NCBI RefSeq assembly: GCF_024707545.1
Contig: NZ_CP062229.1
Span: 6,119,501-6,183,500 of the forward strand
DNA from: Mesorhizobium onobrychidis
Lineage (GTDB): Bacteria; Pseudomonadota; Alphaproteobacteria; Rhizobiales; Rhizobiaceae
Direction: 5' to 3'
DNA length: 64,000 nt
Shown piece after piece: positions 51,820-59,981 of the stretch (the first letter of the stretch is position 1; every line of letters begins with the position of its first letter). The position numbers and the translations under genes are program-made. The notes beneath the pieces are model-generated. The model had not been told where the DNA came from, searched no databases, and saw nothing but the letters and a program-made list of their open reading frames with translations.

Positions 51820-51848
51820 TTGCCGAATCATTGGGCAATCGCTAGTTT
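51820..51848 (+). promoter_or_regulatory. sigma-70-type promoter of the predicted sRNA
   Basis: TTGCCG (51820-51825) and TAGTTT (51843-51848) are separated by exactly 17 bases, giving a predicted start near 51855. That is the first base of the outer stem of the first hairpin of the sRNA, which supports both the promoter and the RNA end. Confidence 0.55.
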
Positions 51849-51854
51849 CGCAGG

Positions 51855-51970
51855 TGTCGGCCATCTACTCCTCCCAGATGCGATGCCGACGCTGAGTGCG
51901 GTACACCTCCTCCCGTGCCGTATTCGAAATCGAGCCCGCTGCCACCTCCTCCCGGCAGCGGGCTTTTTTT
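51855..51970 (+). ncRNA. trans-acting sRNA of the alpha-r14 ('cuckoo') type with three anti-Shine-Dalgarno loops
   Basis: Three consecutive hairpins each expose a CCTCC-type loop. Hairpin 1 has stems GTCGGC/GCCGAC (51856-51861, 51885-51890) and CATCT/AGATG with loop ACTCCTCCC (51867-51875). Hairpin 2 has stem CGGTAC/GTGCCG (51899-51904, 51915-51920) with loop ACCTCCTCCC. Hairpin 3 has an 11-bp stem with loop ACCTCCTCCC and a T-run, so it is also the terminator. The Rhizobiales sRNA family alpha-r14 (cuckoo RNAs) is known for exactly such CUCCUCCC loops, thought to pair with Shine-Dalgarno sequences of target mRNAs. About 116 nt, intergenic, between lacI and tetR. Confidence 0.78.
51933..51970 (+). 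terminator. rho-independent terminator of the sRNA
   Basis: AGCCCGCTGCC (51933-51943) pairs perfectly with GGCAGCGGGCT (51954-51964) around a 10-base loop, ACCTCCTCCC, and is followed by an unbroken run of seven T (51964-51970). This is the clearest intrinsic terminator in the window. Confidence 0.9.
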
Positions 51971-52283
51971 GTTCCGGCTCCGAATGATCGCGGCGGCTGT
52001 CACCAGGGTTGATGCCGACAGCACATTCGCCCGCAAGGGTGCGAGCGGTAGGGCATGTTGCAGCCGCGATCAGCGGATCCGTCGGAATCCCGTCACACTT
52101 GTCACTCTCACCGATTCGTTGTCGGTCCTATCCTGCCTCACCAACAAGCAACAGGTAGCAAATGGTGCGGCGACAAGACCGGCAAAGGAGAAGCGCGATG
52201 ACGGCACGTCCGAACGGACAAAAGGGCATTCGGCGGCGCGGCTCGCAATGAACACGCTACCGATCGTTTCGCCGCTGGCGAGA
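51971..52283. other. intergenic region between the sRNA and tetR
   Basis: About 310 bases carry no recognised gene. A plus-strand mini-ORF of 17 codons (52198, MTARPNGQKGIRRRGSQ) has a good AAAGGAGAA Shine-Dalgarno but no counterpart that I recognise; it may be a leader peptide, a truncated gene start or chance. No strong hairpin was seen. Confidence 0.4.
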
Positions 52284-52868
52284 CTATCTGGCCCTGAAAG
52301 ATGTGATCAAGCCTTCCGCCATGCGGACAAATTGCGCGCTGGGGCCTTCGGCTCCGACGCTTTGAAGGCTGACACGGGCGCCTTCAAGCAGCAGCGACAA
52401 TGTATCGGCGAGAAGCTCCGGCTGGCCGATGCCGGCATCCCCGCACAGGCCGACCAGACGGTCGCGCTGGGCCTGCTTGAGCTCCTTGATCACACGCCTC
52501 GCCGGATGGTCGGTCTCGCTCAGTTCGATGGCGGCGTTCGCCATATCGCAACCGCGGCCGTCCATCATCAGGCAATCGGCCGCCATCCGAACCCAGGCGT
52601 GCAGTTGCGCAAGCTTGTCGCCCGGGTGCTCCGCCTCGAACTTTTGCCACATCGCGTTGGCGCTGCATGCGGTCGCCCGCAGACACTCGATGACCAGATC
52701 GTCCTTGGACTCGAAATGACGGTAGAGCGTCATCTTGTTGGTGCCGGCGGCCTCAGTGATCGCGTCGACGCCGACGCCCTTGATGCCATGCTTGTGGAAC
52801 ATATCCCGTGCTGTCTCCAGGATACGATCCCGGGGGCGGATGCGTTCCGCAGTACCGTCTTCCATCAA
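52284..52868 (-). CDS. TetR family transcriptional regulator
   Basis: The protein of 194 residues has the N-terminal TetR HTH (RDRILETARDMFHKHGIKGVGVDAITEAAGTNKMTLYRHFESKDDLV, about residues 13-57) and an all-helical ligand domain with two C-terminal cysteines at the start of a helix (ATACSANAMW). It is divergent from the RND pump operon, with a promoter carrying nested dyads between them, so it most likely represses the pump and itself. Either of two adjacent ATG codons (52868, 52865) could start it. Confidence 0.9.
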   Translation of the reverse strand: MMEDGTAERIRPRDRILETARDMFHKHGIKGVGVDAITEAAGTNKMTLYRHFESKDDLVIECLRATACSANAMWQKFEAEHPGDKLAQLHAWVRMAADCLMMDGRGCDMANAAIELSETDHPARRVIKELKQAQRDRLVGLCGDAGIGQPELLADTLSLLLEGARVSLQSVGAEGPSAQFVRMAEGLITSFRAR

Positions 52869-52915
52869 AACCTCCTTGGTTTCCGGGGTTTCCGAAAAAT
52901 CCCTCGGTACACCTC

Positions 52916-52970
52916 TTGACTAGGGTGTTACCGGTCTGTAACTTCTAGATGTTACTTACTGGTAACACCC
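52916..52970 (+). promoter_or_regulatory. promoter and TetR operator of the RND pump operon
   Basis: A plus-strand promoter reads TTGACT (52916-52921), a 17-base spacer and TAACTT (52939-52944). Overlapping it is a perfect 10-bp inverted repeat, GGGTGTTACC (52923-52932) and GGTAACACCC (52961-52970), with an inner GTAAC/GTTAC pair (52938-52942, 52951-52955). One arm lies between -35 and -10. Binding of the divergent TetR protein here would block the pump promoter. Strong symmetry makes this one of the best-supported regulatory sites in the window. Confidence 0.75.
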
Positions 52971-53124
52971 CCATTGCCTCGTGTCAATCTCGCAGGCGCC
53001 TGTGAATAGCCTCCGCCGAATCGGCCCAGGCATGAAACTGCGCCCCAGGCGATTTTGGCCGCGAACAGGAAGACCACCCGATCTGCGGCGTATCCCGCAG
53101 ATCGCCAAGCCAGGAGCCGCTACG

Positions 53125-53382
53125 ATGTCGCAGCGCAAAGATTTGACGATCGACGAAGTTGTGAAGGATCCGATGATCCGGATGCTGATGAAGGCCGACC
53201 GTGTCGACCCGCGCTCTTTCGAGACGATGCTGCGTACCCTTGCGGATGCGCAAGGCCGCAGCCGCACGGCGCCGCCTCGTTTCCTGGAAGACCCGGGGCA
53301 AAGGCGCAGCCGGCGGCTGTCCAGGGTGGCCAAGGCCTTTGGCGAGGCGAGAGCATTCGGCGAGGCGCACGTGTCATGGTAA
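53125..53382 (+). CDS. small conserved protein overlapping the RND pump gene
   Basis: An 85-residue protein begins MSQRKDLTIDEVVKDPMIRMLMKADRVDPRSFETMLRTL. Short rhizobial proteins with a TIDEVxxDPMIRxxMxAD core are familiar to me as uncharacterised small proteins. The C-terminal third is low-complexity and ends with a repeated [14 protein letters not shown]. The stop codon overlaps the first codons of the RND gene by 7 bases, so it is translated from the same mRNA and may be coupled to it. There is no membrane segment. Function unknown. Confidence 0.6.
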   Translation: MSQRKDLTIDEVVKDPMIRMLMKADRVDPRSFETMLRTLADAQGRSRTAPPRFLEDPGQRRSRRLSRVAKAFGEARAFGEAHVSW

Positions 53383-56300
53383 ACTTCTTCATCCACCGTC
53401 CGATCTTCGCATCGTCGATCGCCATCATCATGGTGCTCGCCGGGACGATCTGCTATTTCCTGCTGCCCGTCTCGCAGTTTCCCGACATCACGCCGCCTCA
53501 GGTCGTGGTCAGCGCCAACTATCCTGGCGCCAGTGCGCAAGTCGTGGCCGACACCGTCACGACGCCGCTTGAACAGCAGATCAACGGCGTTCAAGGCATG
53601 ACCTATATGTCGTCGTCGAGCTCCAATGACGGCTCGTCGACGATCACCGTTACCTTCGAGGTCGGCTATCCCCTGAGCACCGCCGCCGTCGATGTCCAGA
53701 ACCGCGTCTCACAGGCGGCGTCCTCGCTGCCGGCCATCGTCAACCAGGGCGGCGTGACGATCAAGAAGCAGAATCCGAATTTCGTCCTGATCGTCAACCT
53801 CACCTCGCCCGACGGCTCCGTCGATCCGGTCGCGCTCAGCAACCTCGCCTACCTGCAGGTGGTCGACCCGCTTAAGCGCCTGCCGGGCGTCGGCGACGTG
53901 CAGATCTTCGGCGAGCGGCGCTATTCGATGCGCGTATGGCTCGATCCCGACAAGCTCGCCAATCTCGGCATTACCGCTGTCGATGTCCAAAACGCCATCG
54001 CCGAGCAGAATGTCCAGGTCGCGGCCGGCAAGATCGGGCAGTCGCCGGCGCCGGCCGGCACCGCTTTCGAAATGCAGGTCAACGCGGTCGGCCGACTGAG
54101 CGATCCCAAGGAATTCGGCGATATCATCGTGCGCGCCGATGCCGCGAACGGTTCGCTGGTGCGCTTGCGCGACGTCGCGCGCATCGAACTCGGCGCCCTG
54201 CAGTATTCGTCGTCGGCCTTCTTCGGCGAGGACCCGACCGTGGTGCTCGCGGTCTACCAGATGCCGGGCTCGAACGCGCTCGATCTGCAGCAGCGCGTCA
54301 AGGACAAGATGCAGGAACTGTCGGCCCGCTTCCCGAAAGGCGTCAGCTACGCCATGCACTACGATACGACACGTTTCGTCTCGGCGTCGATGCACGACGT
54401 GCTGGTTACGCTCGGCGAGGCGCTGGTCCTGGTTGTTGCGGTGGTGTTCATCTTCCTGCAGAGCTGGCGCACCACGATCATCCCGACGATTGCGATTCCC
54501 GTGTCGCTGGTGGCCACGCTCGTCGTCATGTACATGTTCGGCTTCTCGCTGAACATGCTCAGCCTGCTCGGCATGGTGCTGGCGATCGGCCTCGTCGTCG
54601 ATGACGCGATCGTCGTCGTCGAGAATGTCGAGCGCCAGCTGGAGGCCGGCCTCAAACCGCTGGCTGCTACGCGCGCGGCGATGGCCGAGGTCACCGGCCC
54701 GATCATCGCGACGACCGCCGTGCTGATGGCCGTGTTCGTGCCGGTCGCCTTCATACCCGGCGTTTCCGGCCGGCTCTACAACCAGTTTGCGCTGACGGTG
54801 GCGATCTCCTTCGGCATCTCCGCCTTCGTCTCGCTGACGCTCACCCCGGCGCTTAGCGCTGCCTTCCTGCGCCACCGCCCGGCAACGCAGTTCGTGCTGT
54901 TCCGCTGGTTCAACACGGGCTTCGAACGGCTGTCGCATGGCTATGCCTATGGTGTGCGCTTCCTCATCCGCCTGCGCTGGATCATGCTCGGGCTGTTCGC
55001 GGCCGGGCTTGTTGCCACCTATTTCGTCTGGCAGCGACTGCCCTCGACTTTCCTTCCGGTCGAGGACCAGGGCTATTTCTTCGTGGTCATCCAGTTGCCG
55101 GATGGAGCATCCCTGGAGCGCACCGACGCGGTGGCCCGGAAGGCACGCGACATCCTGCAGAACACGCCCGGCGTCGATATCGTCGGCTCGATCAGCGGCT
55201 TGAACTTCCTCACCAGTGCCGCCCAGTCGAACTCGGCGGTGGAATTTGCCATCCTGAAACCATGGGACGAACGCGGCCCTGACCAGAGCGCCTCGAAGCT
55301 CGTCGCCGACGTGCGCTCGAAGCTCATGGAACTTCCGGAAGCGTTCGCGCTGAGCTTCGATCCGCCTTCGATCCCGGGCATCGGCACGACCGGCGGCTTT
55401 GAATTCCAGGTGGAGGACCTGACCGGTCGCGGCAGCGCTGCGCTCAACGACGCGACGCAAGCCGTGCTCGCCGAAGCGCGCAAGCAGCCCGAGCTCAACC
55501 CGCAGCAATTGTTCTCCTCGTTCTCGACCTCGACGCCGCAGTTCAACTACGACCTCGACCGCAATAAGGCGAAGCTGCTCGGCCTCAGTCTGCCTGACGT
55601 GTTCAACACGCTGCAGATCTATCTCGGCTCCCTCTATGTGAACGATTTCAATCTGTTCGGCCGCACCTTCCGGGTGACGATCCAGGCCGACAAGGATGCG
55701 CGTGCGGGTGCTGCCGACATTTCGCGGCTCTATGTGCGCAATGCCTCCGGCGGCATGGTGCCGTTGAGCACGCTCGGCAAGCTGGTGCCTATCGTCGGCC
55801 CGGAAACCGTCCCGCATTACAACAACAATGCGTCGGCCCTGATCAACGGCGGTGCCGCACCCGGCTTCTCTTCAGGCCAGGCGGTCGCCGCGATGGAACG
55901 TGCCGCTGCCACGGCGCTGCCGAAGGATTTCGGCTACGAATGGACCGGGATCACCTATCAGGAGCTCAAGGCTGGATCGATCGCCTCGATCGTCTTCGGT
56001 CTCGCCATGGTCTTCGTCTTCCTGATCCTCGCCGCCCAATATGAGAGCTGGGCCATGCCTTTCATGGTTCTGCTCGCGGTACCGCTTGCCCTGTTCGGTG
56101 CCTTTGTCGCCCTGTTGATGCGCGGCATGCAGATCGACGTCTATTCGCAGATCGGCTTCGTCATGCTGATCGGGCTGGCGGCGAAGAACGCCATTCTGAT
56201 CGTGGAGTTTGCCCGGCGCCGGCGCGAGGAAGGCCTCAGCATCGTCGACGCCGCAATGGAAGCGGCGCGCCTGCGGCTGCGGCCCATCCTCATGACCGCT

Positions 56301-56552
56301 TTCGCGTTCATCCTCGGTGTGCTGCCGCTGATGTTCTCCACAGGTGCTGGTGCAGCGAGCCGCCAGTCGATCGGCACCACCGTCTTTGGCGGCATGGTCG
56401 CGGCGACGATCCTGTCACTGGTGTTCGTGCCGGTCTTCTATGCGGTGATCGAGCAGCTGCGCGAGCGCGGCAGCAAGAGCGAACCCGTTGCCGAACCGAC
56501 TGAACCAACTGCCGAACCCGCTTTCGAGCGATTGGCCGAAGCGGCCGAATAG
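53376..56552 (+). CDS. RND family efflux transporter, inner-membrane permease (HAE1 type)
   Basis: The 1058-residue protein has the RND layout: helix 1 MVNFFIHRPIFASSIAIIMVLAGTICYF, a first periplasmic loop with FPDITPPQVVVSANYPGASAQVVADTVTTPLEQQINGVQGM, helices 2-6 with GLVVDDAIVVVENVER (the Asp-Asp proton relay in helix 4), a second periplasmic loop and helices 7-12 with GLAAKNAILIVEFA (helix 10 Lys). It is a tripartite pump for hydrophobic antibiotics and similar compounds. The start at 53376 begins exactly with the first helix; a longer in-frame reading upstream overlaps the small protein gene. No outer-membrane channel gene is nearby, so a shared TolC-like channel is needed. Confidence 0.95.
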   Translation: MVNFFIHRPIFASSIAIIMVLAGTICYFLLPVSQFPDITPPQVVVSANYPGASAQVVADTVTTPLEQQINGVQGMTYMSSSSSNDGSSTITVTFEVGYPLSTAAVDVQNRVSQAASSLPAIVNQGGVTIKKQNPNFVLIVNLTSPDGSVDPVALSNLAYLQVVDPLKRLPGVGDVQIFGERRYSMRVWLDPDKLANLGITAVDVQNAIAEQNVQVAAGKIGQSPAPAGTAFEMQVNAVGRLSDPKEFGDIIVRADAANGSLVRLRDVARIELGALQYSSSAFFGEDPTVVLAVYQMPGSNALDLQQRVKDKMQELSARFPKGVSYAMHYDTTRFVSASMHDVLVTLGEALVLVVAVVFIFLQSWRTTIIPTIAIPVSLVATLVVMYMFGFSLNMLSLLGMVLAIGLVVDDAIVVVENVERQLEAGLKPLAATRAAMAEVTGPIIATTAVLMAVFVPVAFIPGVSGRLYNQFALTVAISFGISAFVSLTLTPALSAAFLRHRPATQFVLFRWFNTGFERLSHGYAYGVRFLIRLRWIMLGLFAAGLVATYFVWQRLPSTFLPVEDQGYFFVVIQLPDGASLERTDAVARKARDILQNTPGVDIVGSISGLNFLTSAAQSNSAVEFAILKPWDERGPDQSASKLVADVRSKLMELPEAFALSFDPPSIPGIGTTGGFEFQVEDLTGRGSAALNDATQAVLAEARKQPELNPQQLFSSFSTSTPQFNYDLDRNKAKLLGLSLPDVFNTLQIYLGSLYVNDFNLFGRTFRVTIQADKDARAGAADISRLYVRNASGGMVPLSTLGKLVPIVGPETVPHYNNNASALINGGAAPGFSSGQAVAAMERAAATALPKDFGYEWTGITYQELKAGSIASIVFGLAMVFVFLILAAQYESWAMPFMVLLAVPLALFGAFVALLMRGMQIDVYSQIGFVMLIGLAAKNAILIVEFARRRREEGLSIVDAAMEAARLRLRPILMTAFAFILGVLPLMFSTGAGAASRQSIGTTVFGGMVAATILSLVFVPVFYAVIEQLRERGSKSEPVAEPTEPTAEPAFERLAEAAE

Positions 56553-56568
56553 GATTGGAGAACTGATC

Positions 56569-57723
56569 ATGCGTAAATGGAAAATTGCGTTGGGAGCGGC
56601 CGTCGCCGTTGGGGCGATCTCGGTGGCGAGCGTTCACTTGCTCGACATGGGCAATTTCGGCCTCAACGCCGGTACGGCAGGAGCAGCGACGCCCGAACCC
56701 GCGGCATTTGTCATGCCGGTGCCGGTGGTGAGCGTCGTCAAGAAGACGATCCCGATCTATCTCGACTATGCCGCCCGCACAGAGTCGATCCGCAGCATCA
56801 CGCTGCAGGCGCGCGTGCCGGGTTACCTGCAGGAGCAGGTCGCGCCCGACGGCAGCGATGTCAAGAAGGGCGAGCTTCTCTTTAAGATCGCTCCAGAGGA
56901 TTTCCAGGCTGCCCTTGAACAGGCGAAGGCTCAGGTCCAGCGCGACGAAGCAACGCTCGACTATGCCCGTTCCAGCCTTGGTCGCGGCACCGAGCTGGCC
57001 AAGAGCGGATACATCGCCAAGGATGCGTTCGACCAGCGCACCAGCAGCTTGCGCGAGGCCCAGGCCTCGCTGGCCGTGAACCAGGCGGCAGTGCGGACCG
57101 CCGAGCTCAATCTGAGTTATTCGGAGATCAAGGCGCCGTTTGCAGGGCGCGTTGGCCGCAACCAGGCTTCGGTCGGAACGCTGGTCAGCGTCGCCGGCAC
57201 GGTGCTCAACACGCTGGTGCAGCTCGACCCGATCTATGTCACCTTCAATCCGAGTGAAACGGATCTGGCGCAGATCGAGGAAGCCCGCGCGGCGGGGCCC
57301 ATCGATGTCGACGTCCTGCTTCCCGGCGATACCGAACCGCGCCACAAAGGTCAGCTCACCTTCATCGACAACACGGTCGATCGTTCGACCGGCACCATCA
57401 CCGCACGGGCGACGATCGGCAACGCCAAGTTCACGCTGCTGCCGGGCCAATATGTTCGCGTGAGATTGCACATCAAGCAGCAGCCAGATGCACTGATGGT
57501 GCCGCAGACGGCATTGGGATCGAGCCAGCTCGGCAAATACCTCTACGTCGTCGGCAAGGACAATACTGTCGACCAGCGTATCGTTTCGCTCGGGCCGACC
57601 AATGGCGATCTAGTGGCCATCTCGAGCGGCGTATCGGAAGGCGACCAGGTGATAACAGGCAATCTGCAGAAGATCGGCCCGGGAATGCCTGTCTCCCCCC
57701 TGCCCCAGAAACCGGCCACCTGA
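56569..57723 (+). CDS. RND efflux pump periplasmic adaptor (MFP) subunit
   Basis: The protein of 384 residues has an N-terminal signal/anchor (KWKIALGAAVAVGAISVASVHLL) without a lipobox, then the MFP domains: lipoyl half-motifs ARVPGYLQEQVAPDGSDVKKGELLFKI and YSEIKAPFAGRVGRNQASVG flanking a helical hairpin (about residues 100-170), a beta-barrel and the membrane-proximal domain (ALMVPQTALGSSQLGKYLYVVGKDNTV). It is 17 bases after the RND gene, so the transporter precedes the adaptor, the reverse of acrAB order. A terminator follows at 57747. Confidence 0.93.
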   Translation: MRKWKIALGAAVAVGAISVASVHLLDMGNFGLNAGTAGAATPEPAAFVMPVPVVSVVKKTIPIYLDYAARTESIRSITLQARVPGYLQEQVAPDGSDVKKGELLFKIAPEDFQAALEQAKAQVQRDEATLDYARSSLGRGTELAKSGYIAKDAFDQRTSSLREAQASLAVNQAAVRTAELNLSYSEIKAPFAGRVGRNQASVGTLVSVAGTVLNTLVQLDPIYVTFNPSETDLAQIEEARAAGPIDVDVLLPGDTEPRHKGQLTFIDNTVDRSTGTITARATIGNAKFTLLPGQYVRVRLHIKQQPDALMVPQTALGSSQLGKYLYVVGKDNTVDQRIVSLGPTNGDLVAISSGVSEGDQVITGNLQKIGPGMPVSPLPQKPAT

Positions 57724-57746
57724 TACCCCCCATCAGGCCCGGTCCA

Positions 57747-57779
57747 CGGCGCCCTCAGCTATGCCGAGGGCGCCGTTTT
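57747..57779 (+). terminator. rho-independent terminator of the RND operon
   Basis: CGGCGCCCTC (57747-57756) pairs with GAGGGCGCCG (57766-57775) around a 9-base loop and is followed by TTTT (57776-57779), 24 bases after the adaptor stop. The right arm also belongs to the LysR remnant that begins at 57771, so the terminator has been built partly from that relic. Confidence 0.75.
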
Positions 57780-57865
57780 GCCGAGCAGCGCGACGAGCCC
57801 GGCAATGTCGGCACGCTCCGCCTTAACTGGCAGCATGAAGGGCGCAATAGGGCTGGCCGAGACGT
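57771..57865 (-). pseudogene. remnant of the 3' end of a GcvA-type lysR gene
   Basis: Bases 57771-57865 align almost base for base with 58981-59074, the 3' end of the intact LysR gene downstream (shared features include GTCGGCACGCTC, GGCAGCATGAAGG and GCGCAATAGGG). On the minus strand the frame gives FMLPVKAERADIAGLVALLG against FMLPAKAERADVAGLVELLG in the intact protein. One extra G (GGG for GG near 57840) breaks the frame. Only about 30 codons survive. It records an old duplication or recombination around the DUF4118 gene. Confidence 0.75.
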
Positions 57866-58026
57866 CGGAGGGCGCTACAGGGCTATAAGATTCCTATTTC
57901 TTGCAGCTCACGCACGAATGGAATTTTTATGCGTGTTGCCCCACATTTGCGTCATGCGGCGGCCGCACAGCTTACGCCAGCGAGTCGTCGCGTAGGATGG
58001 CATGCAATAGGCTGGGAGTTGCACCA

Positions 58027-58892
58027 ATGGCCGATGTTAAATCGAAGCTGCAATGGGACACCACACTGTTGCCGGATGCCGATCCGCTTTTGGGCTTGGC
58101 ACCATTGGAGGCTCCAGCTGTAGTACGCTACCTTGCTGCGTTTGCAATGACCGCCTTCGCGGCGGTCGTGGCTGTCGGTGTCGACAGCCACGTGGCGATC
58201 CGAACATCTCCCTCATATTTGTGGTGCCGGTGACCATAGCGGCCGTTGGCTTGGGCTTGGGACCCTCCCTCTTTTCGGCGATACTTGGCGCTCTCGCCTA
58301 CAATTTCTTTCTCACCGAGCCTCGCTATACGCTGATCGTCGACGACCCGGCAAACGTCTGGGCTATCGGACTGCTTTTTGTCATCGGACTTATCGTGAGT
58401 GCCGTTGCCTTTACCTCCCAGCGCAGGGCAACTGATGCGGCGCTCCTGAGAAGGCAGGTGTCTGTGCTGCAAGGCTACAGCCGCGACGTCGTGGCGGCCG
58501 ACGGTACGAAAGCGATCGTCTCGATCACTTCCCAAGCTCTTGCAGCACTCTTCCGAGTCCCTGTCGTCGTCATTCTCGTTATGGAGGGCAAGGTGGTCTC
58601 CGTCGAGAGAGTCGGCGACATAGAACCCCTGGAGGCCGAGATCGAGGCGGCGCGATCGTCGTTGGCCACGGGTGTTGTCGTGCCCGCCAGAGTCTACCCG
58701 GCGTTGGCCTCGCGCTTTGACTTTTGGCCTGTGGCGACGTCAGTGGGCCTGGGTGCAGCCATTGGAGTCGCATTCGACCCCGATGAACGTCCGTCGGCGC
58801 CGGCCACGTTGGTCGACATCGTGGGGCGTTTTTTAGCCCTGGCCATTGAACGAACGTCTCATTCCCGGGTTGACCGCCATACTCGGCCGTAA
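58027..58892 (+). pseudogene. KdpD-like DUF4118 sensor protein, frameshifted, no kinase domain
   Basis: A first frame from 58027 (MADVKSKLQWDTTLLPDADPLLG) covers a cytoplasmic start and helix 1 (VRYLAAFAMTAFAAVVAVGV). It loses meaning after about 58200, where another frame continues with NISLIFVVPVTIAAVGLGLGPSLFSAILGALAYNFFLTEPRYTL, the DUF4118 four-helix membrane domain of KdpD. A one-base deletion in GATCCGAAC (a C short of GATCCCGAAC) explains the break. The rest looks GAF-like and ends without HisKA or ATPase domains. Either a true pseudogene or a base-call error; if repaired, about 288 residues. Confidence 0.7.
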
Positions 58893-58976
58893 GTTAAACC
58901 CATGGCGACCGATACATAGCAAAAAGTCCGCAAACCTCCCGGCCATTGGTGCAGCCATCTGACCGATTTTTTGAAC

Positions 58977-59879
58977 CTATGGCGCCGTCCTGCCGAGGAG
59001 TTCGACCAGACCGGCGACGTCGGCACGCTCGGCTTTCGCCGGCAGCATGAAGGCGCAATAGGGTTGCCCGAGCCGGACCGAGACCGACGACAGCGCGATC
59101 AGCCGGCCCGCCTCCAGATCGGCGCGGGCCATGACTCTTTGGCCAAGGGCTATCCCGAGGCCCAGTCGGGCCGAGGCGATCGCCAGGCTGGACAGTCCGA
59201 CGCGCCGCCCGTGCGACGGGTCGGGGGAGCGATTGTCGCCCGACGCCGCGAACCAGTCCGCCCATGTCGGATGCGAGGCATAGTTCGGACCCCAGTTGGT
59301 GTGGATGAACAGGCTCTCGTGCACCTCCGCCAGGCTGGACGCGCCATCCCCGTATCTCTGCCAGAAGTCCGGCGCGCAGACCGGCAGGACGTCGTCATGG
59401 ACGAGACGGACCATCCTGAGCGCCGGATAGTGATAGTCGCCATAGGAGATGCGCAAGTCGATGTTCTGGCGCACGACATCGATTGGATCGTCCTCGACCC
59501 GGACGTCGATCGCCATTTGCGGGAAGGCATCGAGAAGAACGGCCAGTCTGGGCGCCAGCCACAATTCGGCCAGCGAAAACGGCACGCTGACGACGAGACG
59601 CGTCCTCAGCCCACCCTCCAGCATGCGCCGCCCGATCGCCGCAATGTCGCCCAAGGCGCGCGCCGTCTGCGGGTAGATCGCATGGCCTGCGTCGGTCAGC
59701 GCGATGCGGTTGCCGCTGCGCACGAACAGTTGCTTGCCGAACCAGGTTTCGAGATTGCGGACCTGCTGACTGACCGCCGCTGACGAAACGCCGAGTTCGG
59801 TGGCGGCCAAAGTGAAGCTGCCGGCGCGCGCCGCGACCTCGAAGGCCTTGATCGCGTTCAGCGGAGGGGGCCGTTCCAT
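58977..59879 (-). CDS. LysR family transcriptional regulator, GcvA-like
   Basis: The 300-residue regulator starts MERPPPLNAIKAFEVAARAGSFTLAATELGVSSAAVSQQVRNLETWFGKQLFVR, the GcvA-type HTH (residues 5-54), and has a substrate-binding domain with LVVSVPFSLAELWLAPRLAVLLDAFP and RVEDDPIDVVRQNIDLRISYGDYH. It is divergent from the 2-oxoglutarate hydroxylase gene (about 100 bases between starts), which is the likely target. The region between them is AT-rich for this genome. Its 3' end has a partial duplicate at 57771-57865. Confidence 0.9.
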   Translation of the reverse strand: MERPPPLNAIKAFEVAARAGSFTLAATELGVSSAAVSQQVRNLETWFGKQLFVRSGNRIALTDAGHAIYPQTARALGDIAAIGRRMLEGGLRTRLVVSVPFSLAELWLAPRLAVLLDAFPQMAIDVRVEDDPIDVVRQNIDLRISYGDYHYPALRMVRLVHDDVLPVCAPDFWQRYGDGASSLAEVHESLFIHTNWGPNYASHPTWADWFAASGDNRSPDPSHGRRVGLSSLAIASARLGLGIALGQRVMARADLEAGRLIALSSVSVRLGQPYCAFMLPAKAERADVAGLVELLGRTAP

Positions 59880-59981
59880 GCGCGCCTTTCATAAGTTTTT
59901 CCTGCGGAAGACTAATAATTTTCGACGTTGAGAGAAAGATTTTTTTGCCGTCTTCTATGCTCGAACCTGGAGCATAAGACG

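Noticed and set aside
51688..51987. A 99-codon plus-strand frame across the sRNA locus
   Set aside because: The frame runs over the end of lacI, the sRNA promoter and its terminator. The hairpin architecture and terminator explain the sequence better than a protein.
53709..55817. A 702-codon open frame on the minus strand across the RND pump gene
   Set aside because: It is the antisense shadow of a GC-rich gene. The translation is Arg/His/Gly-rich without any domain, whereas the plus-strand frame is a complete RND transporter.
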